Part shown: piece by piece, positions 1 through 9,843 of the stretch
Layout: each line of letters begins with the position of its first letter
Position numbering within the stretch: the first letter of the stretch is position 1
Assembly (NCBI GenBank): GCA_019454045.1
Contig: SKCR01035540.1
Span: 62,001 to 126,000, forward strand
Direction: 5' to 3'
Origin: Zanthoxylum bungeanum
Lineage: Eukaryota; Streptophyta; Magnoliopsida; Sapindales; Rutaceae
DNA: 64,000 nt
Translations under genes and position numbers: made by a program
The notes under the pieces: model-generated
Seen by the model: the letters and a program-made list of their open reading frames with translations, nothing else
What the model was told of the DNA's origin: nothing
The model's database searches: none

Positions 1-235
1 TCGTCTCCACACATTGGAAGTGAGGACGAACCAGAAGCATCAAGCTCCCTAATACACCCACGAGTGTCTGAGCCTAGCGCACTTGAAAGATAGGCTGAGG
101 TTGCCTATCCCTGACTTCTTTATCCATTTGTTGAACGTAATCGGGGTTGCGCCATTTCAGTGGTCGTCTAACTCATATCACCATCTGGCCTTTCTATAAT
201 GCTGATGCGACGAGCGGGGTCCCCGCTACCTAGTG
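1..235 (+). other. Possible fragment of a plant retrotransposon gag-like reading frame
   Basis: A plus-strand reading from about 85 to 200 gives RLPIPDFFIHLLNVIGVAPF and then QWSSNSYHHLAFL. This resembles the N-terminal part of gag-like proteins of plant retrotransposons, which often read 'R.P...F....L...G.AP.QL.PN'. The frame is open only briefly and the sequence joins the neighbouring minus-strand copia remnant at about 235-265 without a recognisable boundary. This is a resemblance from memory only. Confidence 0.25.
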
Positions 236-1250
236 ATAATATAATCAAGTATTTGGCCTTACTATTTCTGTCTGAACACACATTCCTTGTAGCTCCAGTA
301 TCAACCCATCATTTTCTCATATTTGAGCCCACTAGGTTCACTTCTGACACAACAACATAGAGATTTATATCAGAAACTTCTTGAGTGAGATTTCTCACCA
401 TGATAGTTTCTTGATCTATTTTCTTCTTCGGTAATCTATACTCTGAAGGCTTATGTCCCACTTTGTCACAGTTGAAACACTTCCCTTGAAAATTATTTTC
501 TTCTTTGGGACACCTCTTTTTGGACCTAGCTTGGGTTTTTTCTTGGTCTTTTTACCCTTAAAGGCTTGACCATGTTCCACGACATTGGTTTTTGCCTGAG
601 AACTAGCTACTCTCCTATTTGAGTATATGTTTTCCTCCTCAATGCGCAATTTCAGGATTAATTGTTCAAGGTTCATTTCCTTGGTTTTATGCTTAAGACA
701 ACTTTTAAATTTCTTCCAAGCATGAGGCAATTTCTCAATTATGACAGCAACCTGAAAAGATTCACTCATAATCATATTTTCACTAATAATCGTAGATAAA
801 ATTATATTATATTCCTAAACTTGGCTCATTACAGTTTTAATATCCATAATTTTAAAATCCAGGAAACGACATACCATAAACTTTTTAATGCCCACATCTT
901 GACTTTTGTATTTTCGGCCTAAAACTTCCTACAGTTTCTTGGCTGTTTTCTTATTAGAATACACATCGTAGAGTAAATCACTCAAATAATTCATTATATA
1001 ATTCCTACACATTAATTGGAATGATTTCAAGTGTAAATCGCACTGATCACTTGGACATCATCCACCCTATTTAGCCACATGAGGCTGTTGGGTAAGAAAC
1101 CTCACAAGGTCTATCGTAGTTAGGTAGAAGAACAACTTCTGCTGTCGGCGTTTGAAATTTTATCCATTGAATTTCTCAGCAGTTGGAATAAGAACCATAA
1201 CGAGATTTTGAACTTGAATAAAAGGGACATGAATATGTTTTAAGATTGAT
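236..1250 (-). pseudogene. Ty1-copia gag and start of protease, decayed
   Basis: Reading the minus strand from about 1200 gives a typical copia gag start (VLIPTAEKFNG), then QLMCRNYIMN (about 1000), the UBN2-type core at 775-560 (FQVAVIIEKLPHAWKKFKSC) and a zinc knuckle near 490-430 (CFNCDKVGHKPSEY, last Cys replaced by Tyr). It ends with a protease motif at about 330-292 (WVDTGATRNVCSD, preceded by an in-frame stop). Several stops and at least one frameshift break the frame, and only 119 codons (775-416) stay open. Gag packages element RNA and the aspartic protease cleaves Gag-Pol. Similarity stops just after the protease motif near 265, so integrase, RT and RNase H are missing or lie outside the window. 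It belongs to a different copia lineage from the later elements, whose active-site motif is DSGCGTH-like. Confidence 0.75.
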
Positions 1251-1428
1251 GCAAATTAATTGGATTAGCAATAACAAGATAAGTTATAACAATTACAGTA
1301 CGAACAAAAATGAATTACAACAACTGTAAACAGTAAGTAATCGAAAAATCAAAATAAACTGAAGCGAGGAAAATATCGAGTCATGTATGTAACAGTCTCC
1401 TTAAAATAGATTCGCCGCCTATCACAGT

Positions 1429-2516
1429 GCTCAAGATTGGAACCAGAGTCTATTTCCCAGGATAAAATGACAACAAGTAATTTTGGAGCACTGCCAAATT
1501 ACCTAAGTGAACTCAGTTGCACGTTGAACTTGAACTGAAAAGAAAAGAGAAAAATTTCTCTCGTCTTGGGCAAGAAATTTCGTGTCGTGCTCTCGATTTT
1601 TGGTGTGTAAAATGCTTATTTTGTTTTGTGTTTATAAAAGAAAAAAATAAGAAAAACTCTTCCAATTTCATAATAATTGGGGAATCAATTCTCTATTGAA
1701 TTTCATATTCAATAGGAAAAATTATGGGCACATAAAAAATTAAAGGAAAATTAACAAAATCAAGGTTAACACAAACCTAACTCAATTTGGGCCACATTAG
1801 CGCAAGGCGGACCAACATTGAATCGGGCTGTGATTTGCACCCCTCATGCTGGTGCGCGTGTAGAAAGAGCTCTATCCATAAGTTCTTACTGTTTTATAAA
1901 AAAAAAACAACTATATATAAATCCTTTGAGGCTTAGTTTTTTTCTTTAAAAAAAAAAAAGAAGATACGGGATAAGCCTATTTCCTTTAATATTCCATTCT
2001 CAAAGAGTGAATTTTCATTCATCTGAGCATCATTTTGAACGTATTAATATACCATTTCGAAGTACTGGCGGAGAAGAATGCGAATTGCTCATGATGTCAT
2101 AATTCCCATTAGTAGGTCCCACTTAAAATTCTGTCACGAAATAGGAAAAAAAATGCATATTTTCCCTTTATTTTTCAACAATGAAGAAAAGAAAAGTTAT
2201 AGATGCGCCCCCACATTGAAACTAGTTCTGGATTTATGCAAAAGATTCTCATTTTACTAGAATTTCAATTCAAGCTGTTTGGACATATTGTTAAAACATC
2301 AACATGTTGATGTTGGTTAATTTGTCTTAGCTTGTTCGGAATTTTCACTGCACTTTCCATGGATTCCTGTGCGCAACTGAGTTTCCATGTCCAAAATCAT
2401 CCATCATATTCCAATTGTGTGATTTGCTCATCTTTTTTTGTGACCCGTGACACATTTTGCAATATTCTGATTTCTGTCCCACACTTCGGCCTATGTGTGT
2501 ACGAATTTATTTGTCA
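1429..2516 (-). repeat. Direct repeat copy A, probable LTR of the adjacent copia remnant
   Basis: About 1.09 kb closely similar to 2671-3751 in the same orientation. It starts at gctcaagattggaacc and ends at tttgtca. Read on the minus strand it begins TGACAAATAAAT, the TG expected of an LTR, and it lies directly upstream of the minus-strand gag remnant, separated by a ~180 bp leader (1251-1428). An A-run (1948-1960) and TATATATAA (1911-1920) lie in the middle. No primer-binding site could be fixed, so the LTR call rests on position and the TG end. Confidence 0.5.
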
Positions 2517-2670
2517 GGGTGCTTGAAATTGTCTGCCGTTAGCATTTTAAGGCTTCACATGCATTAAGCGTATTTTTGTGGCCTAAATATAAACAAGAAA
2601 TGGAAAATGAAATAACATTTAATGACAATATAACTTTGTCAGGGTAAAATGGTAACAACTTATGGATATG

Positions 2671-3751
2671 GCTCAGGATTGGAACCAGAGTCTATTTCCT
2701 AGGATAAAATGACAACATGTAATTTTAGAACATTATCAAATTACCTAAGTGAACTCAGTTGTGCGTTGAACTTGAACGGAAAAGAAAATAGCAAAATTGC
2801 TATCGAGTCTCGACTTGGGCAAGAAATTTCGTGTTGTGTTCTCGGTTTTTGGTGTGTAAAATGCTTCTTCTGTTTTGTGTTTATAAAAGAAAAAAGAAGA
2901 AAAACTCTTCCAATTTCATAATAATTGGGGAATTAATTCTCAATTGAATATCATATTCAATAGGAGAAATTTTGGGCACATCAAAAATTAAAGGAAAATT
3001 AGCAAAATCAAGGTTAACACGAACCTAACTCGATTTAGGTCACATTGGCACAAGGCGGACCAATCTCGAATTGGGCTGTGATTTGCACCCCTCATGCTGT
3101 TGCGCGTGTAGAAAGAGTCATATCCATAAGTTCTTACCATTCTATAAAAAAATAAGTATATATAAACCCTTTCAGGCTTAGTTGTTATTTTTTTTAAAAA
3201 AAAAAAAGTGATAAGCTTATTTTCTTTAATTTTCCATTATCAAAGGGTACATTTTGTGAGACAAATTCTCATTCATCCGTGAATCATTTTGAACGTATTA
3301 ATATACCATTTCGGAATACTGATGGAGGAGAATGAGAACTGCTCATAATCTCATTATTCCCATTAGTGGGCACTTAAAATTCTACCTCAAAAAAGGAAAA
3401 AATATATATTTTCCCTTTATTTTTCAACAACGAAGAAAATAAAAGTTATAGATGCGCCCCATATTGAAAGTAGTTCTGAATTTATGCAAAAGATTCTCAT
3501 ATTACTAGAATTTCAATTCAAGTTGTTTGGACAAATTGTTAAAACATCAATGGCTACACATGTTGATATTGGTTAATTTGTCTTAGCTTGCACTTGGATT
3601 CCTGTGCGCAGCTGAGTTTCAATGTCCAAAATCATTCATCACATTCCAATTGTGTGATTTGCTCATCTTATTTTGTGACCCGTGACACATTTTGCAATAT
3701 TCTGATTTCTGTCCCACACTTTGGCCTATGTGTGCACAGATTTATTTGTTA
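2671..3751 (-). repeat. Direct repeat copy B, tandem partner of copy A
   Basis: The second copy of the ~1.08 kb repeat, separated from copy A by 154 bp (2517-2670). Shared landmarks are the start at gctcaggattggaacc, the TATA-like/A-run segment (about 3168-3206) and the shared end at ctatgtgtgcacagatttatttgtta. Differences are scattered substitutions and several indels, so the duplication is not recent. The spacer repeats a short piece of the unit (agggtaaaatggtaacaac resembles aggataaaatgacaacaag). Candidate origins are two nested solo LTRs or unequal recombination between LTRs. Confidence 0.55.
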
Positions 3752-3944
3752 TAACATTTGTTCATTGAATTGACAATCGTATAACGCTGTCTGGTACAAC
3801 GTCTCTTAAATCCTCAAATTTTTCGTTACCTCTAACTTATTATATATTATGTTAGAATTTGAAACTCGAGGTGTCAACAATGGAAAATTTGATGGTATAA
3901 TGAAAAATCTAAGGTAGTCAATGAAGAGTGGGAAGCAGTGTACC

Positions 3945-4125
3945 AAAAAAGTAAGGTCTCCATAAAGATAATACCCGGTGCATAAGGTTTCCGTTGCCGA
4001 ACATACACAATCTTATGTTTTTTTTATTTTTTATTTTTTATTTTTATAAAGAGGTTGTTTTCAAGATTTGAACCCGTGAGTAAACGGATAGTAAGTTAAC
4101 ACTTAATTATCGTACTAGGCACGAT
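3945..4125 (-). mobile_element. Au-like SINE, degenerate
   Basis: On the minus strand the order of motifs is that of the plant Au SINE family: a tRNA-like box B context (cacgggttcaaatcttg, near 4055-4071), then aaacaacctctttataaa, an A/T-rich insert, a degenerate middle and the 3' motif ttatgcaccgggtattatc (about 3963-3981), followed by a T-run. Au SINEs are Pol III-derived, non-coding and mobilised in trans by LINEs. The 5' tRNA-related box A is too decayed to place. Confidence 0.55.
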
Positions 4126-4623
4126 CTTCATGTAAGGTCTCAATCCTGCCAAAATTAAAACCAAAAGATGGGATCTATGAGATTTTATGGCCTGACTGAC
4201 TCATCAAAATGTTTGATGGTCCATTGTAGAACCTTTATCCCCTTGCATTACATTTGAAGCTCTAATAATCTTGAGCCTCCCCTGGTTTTGAATTTGACGC
4301 AGGCTAGTTACATTACTTACTTCAAGTGCAAGCAAAGTCTTGAGTAGTGCTGGGAAATCAATCATTGTAGATGATCAAAAGCTTAAGTTATTAACGTAAG
4401 TTGTTCATCACGTGATCCTATAATTTTTGAACTTGGTACAAGGAACATTAGCTCGTGAATGAACCGTAACTTTTTTCACTGCTACAATTTTTGAACTTGG
4501 TATAAGGGTAGTGATTGAATTATTGGGTACCCTCTAAAGGATATATTCAAGGAGCCATCATATATGAATACATAATTGAGATTCAGTTGATAAGTCATGG
4601 TATTGCAAAATTTGTGCAGACAT
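4126..4623. other. Intergenic DNA up to the insertion site of element Z
   Basis: No gene or recognisable repeat. The last five bases (gacat, 4619-4623) form the left target-site duplication of element Z; the partner gacac lies at 27880-27884. The unique sequence that followed before insertion is now at 27885. Confidence 0.5.
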
Positions 4624-5440
4624 TGTAAGATTTTACGGTTAGCGTGGAAGCATCCATGTGATTGGAATTTAAAATTTTCTTCCAAAACTACTTTAAGAAT
4701 CGTGATTATATCGTTGTTGATGTAAACAAATATACTATTAAATTAATCTCTATTAATTTTAACATGCATGCAATAAAATTTTATTTATCAATATAAATAA
4801 TATTTACTAATAATAAAATATACATTGATGTACTTATTATTTTTCTTGAACCTTTTGAATATCCTCTTTGATTTTTCCATTGCAGCAATGCACCAAGCGT
4901 TGCACCTCTAGTTGATACACTAGCACTCCTATACGAATAAATCGCTCCCACTTTTGAGAATAAAGAAAATTATTTTCTTTTTTACTTCAATTGCATATAT
5001 ATAAATTATATATATTAACAAGCAAGCTGATGTTGCTCTTATATATCTTAAGGTGCAAGCCTCAATTATATCAACGTGAACATATATATATTAGCATAGG
5101 ATTTGTTTTAAATGTATCATAATACACCAAAGACAATCTAAGATCTCTCCAAATAAAATTTGATCTCTTAAAGATTCTTTTCAAAATAAATTAGGATACT
5201 TAATTAAATTAGGAATCTTAATTAAATAAAGACTTCCCTATTTAATCTTAATTAGGACTCTGATTAATTTAGGTGCTAGCCCACTAAATTAAAGCATAAT
5301 AGATTAAATATTATTTTGACCCAATAATTAAATAACTATTAATTAATTAATTAATTTAATTTACTTAATTTTAATTAACAATTAATTAAAATTAATTTTA
5401 ATTAACTTTAATTTATTTAATATAAATATCAAATATATAC
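4624..5440 (-). repeat. Truncated 3' LTR of element Z
   Basis: It starts TGTAAGATTTTACGG and matches 8907-9168 and then 26157 to about 26727 nearly colinearly. Identity stops at caaatatatactta (about 5440), where integrase-coding sequence begins. The complete LTR at the other end is ~1.99 kb, so about 1.2 kb of this copy, containing the LTR start in element orientation, is deleted. Confidence 0.8.
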
Positions 5441-7425
5441 TTAAGTGCCAAAAGAATAAGCTGGACTATATAAACTGGACTACCATATCTCATATGAGGT
5501 TTTGGGAGCGGATTTGGTCGGAACTCTATTTAGAACATGCAAGGCTGTTTGGAGAGCATGTCCCCAAAAAGGACGTTGGTATATCAACAAAACTCATCAT
5601 GGAACGTACCATATCCAATAGGATACGATTTCTCCTTTTAGAGACTCTGTTATGCTTAGGTGTGTAATGAGGTGTTACCTGTGACACTATTCCATGTTCC
5701 TTGAGATAATTTTGAAATTCAATACTTAAGTATTCTCCTCCACGATCAGATCGTAGATTTTTGATATTTTTTCTCAATTGATTTTCTACTTCATTCTTAT
5801 GCTCTTTGAATTTTTCAAAAGTTTCTGACTTATATTTATTAGGTACAAATACCCAAATCTTGAACAATCATCAGTGAAAGTAACGAAGTATTAAAAACCA
5901 CCTTTGGCCACTATGTTAAGTGGGCCGCATACATCAGTATGTATGAGTTCCAAGGTTTTCTTGGCTCTTTCATTTTGTCCTACAAAAGGTGATTTTGGTC
6001 ATTTTTCTTTGAGACATGATTCACAAGTTGGATAAGATTCTAAACCTAATGAAGGAAGTAAGTCTTCATTCTCCAATTGTGAAATTTTTTTCTCTCCAAT
6101 ATGACATAATCTTAAGTGCCAAAGGAATCTTAAATTGGGATCATCTCTTGGTCGTTTCATTGTTATTGTATTTAATTATTTGTTATGGTTCTCATTCATT
6201 TGTAAGACATACAATCCATTTACGTTTAGTGCAACAAGAATAAATTTATTAAGATAATAAGTATTGCAGTTCTCTTTGACAAAATGAAATTCATAATTAC
6301 ATTTTGTCAATACTGGAATGGAAATAAGTTTCCTTGTTGCACTAGGAAAATGTAAATATTTATCTAATAAAATTAAATATTTTGATGGCACAAGAAGTTG
6401 ACACGTCCCTACGGTGGTTGCAGAAACAAGCTTTAAGGGCCACTTCTCATTCCTTAAGCAACCTCTTACTCTTTAGACTCTGTGGAGACATACAAATATG
6501 TGAGGTAGCGGCATAATCTAAAATCCATAAATGAGATATATAACTTATTCCAAGATCCATTTCAATAATAAAGAACAAGGACATATATTATGTTTGCTTA
6601 TTCAAGCTTGCAAGGTACTGGGGACAGTTCCTATTTCAATGTCCATTCTTCTCTCAATAGAAGCACTCATCTTGGGCCTTATTTTCCTTCATTTTCTTCG
6701 ATATGCCTCCAATGGGATTAGATTTCTTGAAGGCTTGTTTCTTACCCTTTCCATTTTTCTTGCCCTTGTGATAACCAGAGGTAGCAAGAACAAACCCTTT
6801 ATCATTTCCCTCAACCTTCAAAATATTTTCAATTTTTCATAGGTCTTTAATGAGCCATGAAGCTCACTAAGTAACCTAATTGATCTAATCATCTTGTTCA
6901 TGTTGAAGTTGGAAATGAATCCCTTGAAGGCTGGAGTCAAAGACTGTAGGATCAAATCCACCTTAATTTTGAACGTTAGTCCTATATCAAATTTATATGT
7001 TTGATCAATCAAATTGATCATATGGAGCACATGATCAGAGACTGAAGTCTCATCCGTCATCTTTATCCTGAATAACTTGTTAGTTACATCGTATCTAATA
7101 GTTTCACTATTTTCACCATACAACTCTTGTTGGTGTTCCATGATTTCCACCGAAGAGTCCACCATATTATATTACTATTGCAGAGTTGAGCTCATAGAGG
7201 CTTTGATGTAGCTTCTTACCTTAAGCTCATCGTCTTTCCACTTATAATAAGCAGCGACCTTTTCACCAGAGGTATCATCGTCAATATGATCAAGATCTAT
7301 TATATCGAGAACATAATAGAGACGTTCGTAATCCAAGATAATCTTAAGCTTACAATGCCAATCTATGAAATTGAGGCCAATGAGTTTATCTTTGTCAAGT
7401 ATTGATGCTAGTGGATTTATTTTAT
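5441..7425 (-). pseudogene. Element Z gag-protease-integrase remnant
   Basis: Read on the minus strand from 7425: gag N-terminus (NPLASILDKDKLIGLNFIDW), the gag core in an open stretch at 7165-6818 (DLILQSLTPAFKGFISNF), a zinc knuckle with two in-frame stops near 6690-6640 (CFY-stop-EKNGH-stop-NRNC), and protease WILDYAATSHIC near 6530-6495 with the usual DSA turned to DYA. Then come a pre-integrase segment, LELIHTDVCGPL near 5960-5925 and the integrase core RSDRGGEYLS (5760-5730). The last open piece (5867-5526) keeps the glutamate of the D-D-E triad. Many stops and frameshifts are present. The frame runs straight into LTR sequence at 5440, so the integrase C-terminus, RT and RNase H are deleted. 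Confidence 0.85.
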
Positions 7426-8892
7426 ATCACGTACTCTTGATGAAAACACAAGTTTGTTAATAATTTTGTAATAAGTATTTAACCAAAATTTAAGGTCTTT
7501 TAAATAATGTTGCTCCCACTAATTTTACTCGAATCACACACTCCCTTATGCGAAAGATGGAAATATTATTGGATATATTTCTAGTAGGACGTCGTGTTCT
7601 CATTGTTAATGTCATGCCTCACCTAATGGGAACCCATTTTGTTTGTATACTAATATTTCCACCTCTCACCTAATGGGTTTTGACATCTTCACTAGTTAAG
7701 CTAGACCCAACACCTTTCTTCAGGTAACACATGTGATTGGCCCTCACCTAAAGGGTTTTGGGTTTGCAATAATTAGACTACATATACGAAAAAGTCAAAT
7801 AGTACTTAAACATATAAGGTTCCCTCACCTAATGAGTTTTGGGATCACCAAAATATATTTAGTGGGCTATTTGATTTTGTTGGAAGGTTAATGCTTAATA
7901 TTCAATCTTGGGGATTATTTAATTATTCATCTCTTATATGATTTAGGTCTTTTCTTTTAGTGCGTCTTGATGTTTTTGTATCTTATACTTTAATCGTGCA
8001 CAAGCACATTTACCACATAACTTTATGTTTGGCTCTAGACGAGAGGGATCCTAATCTTTTATTTACACTTTAATAAGACTGTTCCAATTGGTTTAAGATA
8101 ATCCTTCATAATTCGGTAACTAGAGAAAAACTCCCAGAAGATGAGGGGGGTCCGGCGTGACCACTAAGTCTCTACCGTCTTAGGCTCTTGTCGCCTTGGA
8201 GACAGAGTTCTCTTTAGTACCTCTTTGTTTGAGAATGTTTTAGGCTTTCTTGGCTTGAATAATCCTATTACTAATCTTGAAACTTTTAAAAGATTACACT
8301 TTGATTATCAATTAATATTTTAATCATATTAAATAATTAAGAGATATAATCAAAGTTGTATTAGGATTCTTATGGTGATTTAATTTTAATACAATTAAAA
8401 TTTTATTTGGGTTTAACTTCCTAAGAAGTTATTTAGTTCGAAACTAGCAACAACTCAATTTCTATTAGAATTCTTTCCAAGAATAATTTTAATGGAAAAT
8501 GGAATTCTAATCTTACTTAAATTTTAATTCTGGAAATTTTACAAAATATTTATAATTTCAAATATTATAATTTTCACCTCTAATCGTTTTGGATATTTAC
8601 AATAAATTTCTAAAACTTTCAAATTTTTATAAATTTGTCATGTGGAGTCTGCCAACCTTAATTTTCAGGTTCTGACCGTGAGATTATTTCGCGTAGCAGA
8701 CGACCTTAACAAATTCTGATTGAGTTGACATTTTACACAATCGTTAGTCCATATGTCTAGTGTCTCCACACAAAACTTCAGCCCAAAATAATGATTTTTA
8801 TCAACATAAGATAATAGTCTAACCAAACAACTCTCAATAGGATCTCATTTACAAGCTTTAATTTATTTTCATCAAAACGACATAACCTCAAA
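7426..8892 (-). other. Untranslated 5' leader of element Z, with repeated motif
   Basis: This region lies between primer-binding site and gag and is non-coding. It contains four copies of a motif near CCTCACCTAATGGGTTTTGG (plus strand) at 7616-7640, 7662-7685, 7741-7762 and 7822-7843. The last two sit in hairpins whose stems differ. A segment at 8140-8260 resembles the leader module seen in copia2 and in the second LARD copy. Confidence 0.6.
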
Positions 8893-8905
8893 GCTACTAA
8901 TACCA
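8893..8905 (-). other. Primer-binding site of element Z
   Basis: The minus strand reads TGGTATTAGTAGC, one base from the LTR end. This is a variant of the TGGTATCAGAGC type used by plant copia elements and complementary to initiator methionine tRNA. It fixes the element's orientation as minus. Confidence 0.7.
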
Positions 8906-8906
8906 C

Positions 8907-9173
8907 TGTAAGGTTTTGGGGTTAGCGCGGAAGCATCCATGTGACTGAAATTTAAAACTTTCTTCCAAAACCACTTTAAGGATTGTGGTTATATCGTTGT
9001 TGATGTAAATAAATATACTATTAAATTAATCTCTATAAATTTTAACATGCATGCAATAAAATTTTATTTATCAATATAAATAATATTTACTAATAATAAA
9101 ACATACCTTGATACGTTTATTATTTTTCTTGAGCCTTTTGAATATCCTCATTGATTTTATCTTTACTACAGTA
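8907..9173 (-). repeat. 5' LTR of element Z, left piece
   Basis: This is the 3'-terminal part, in element sense, of the upstream LTR. It begins TGTAAGGTTTTGG and matches 4624-4895. It is cut at 9173 by the Athila-like insertion, with target duplication cagta (9169-9173). The LTR resumes at 26157. Confidence 0.85.
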
Positions 9174-9843
9174 TGATAACTGCAGTTTATACCCACTTAT
9201 TCCTGTATTCTTAGCTTATTATTTTGTTAGATTCCATGCCATTTAATATACTTTGTAGTTTCTTTTGTGTTTTATTGATAGGAAGCATTGAAACATGGAT
9301 CTTGGGGCAAATGGACTTGTTCTGGGACCTTACGGACGCATCGGAAGCACACGAGAAAGCATAAAAATCACTATCCTGGAAAGTGCCTTGGCGTTGCAAC
9401 GCCACTTGTGAGCGTCGCGATGCCAAAGTTGCTGTGGACATATGATTTCCCAATAGTTAGGCGTCGTAGCGCCACTTTTGGCGTCACGACATTCTACTAG
9501 GATGGCTTCATAGATTTTCCCAAGGATTTGGTGTCGCGACGCCAATTCCGGCGTCGCGATGCTGCGACAGAAGCCCAAAATCTTAATTAATTCGTGTTTT
9601 ACAAGCACAAGGACTCCAAGACTTCCCTATAAATATAAAGGCTCATCTAAAACCCTATAAGAGAGACCATTACACAACGAAAGTGTTCTAAACACATATT
9701 TTATAGAGATCTAAAGAGAAATATTGAAGAGCAACAAGAAGAGATGAAGGCGATGATGTCCGAAGATGAAGGGATTCGATTCAGGTTTAATCTTCTAGTT
9801 TCTTTATTTAAACTCTAATGATGTCCATTATGTTCTTGACCAC
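9174..9843 (+). repeat. Left LTR of the Athila-like element, first piece
   Basis: It matches 24788-25433. It contains an array of TCGCGA-like palindromes at 9390-9570 and an intact TATA box (TATAAATA, 9628-9635), so the transcript should start about 30 bp later. It is interrupted at 9843 after the target duplication accac. Confidence 0.85.
9628..9635 (+). promoter_or_regulatory. TATA box of the Athila-like LTR
   Basis: TATAAATA lies in the left LTR, 3' of the GC-rich palindrome array. The equivalent place in the right LTR (about 25219) reads CATAAATG, so the right copy has probably lost the box. Confidence 0.55.

Noticed and set aside
6531..6842. A 103-codon plus-strand frame with hydrophobic stretches
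   Set aside because: It is antisense to the zinc-knuckle and protease region of element Z; the hydrophobicity comes from the Lys-rich complement.
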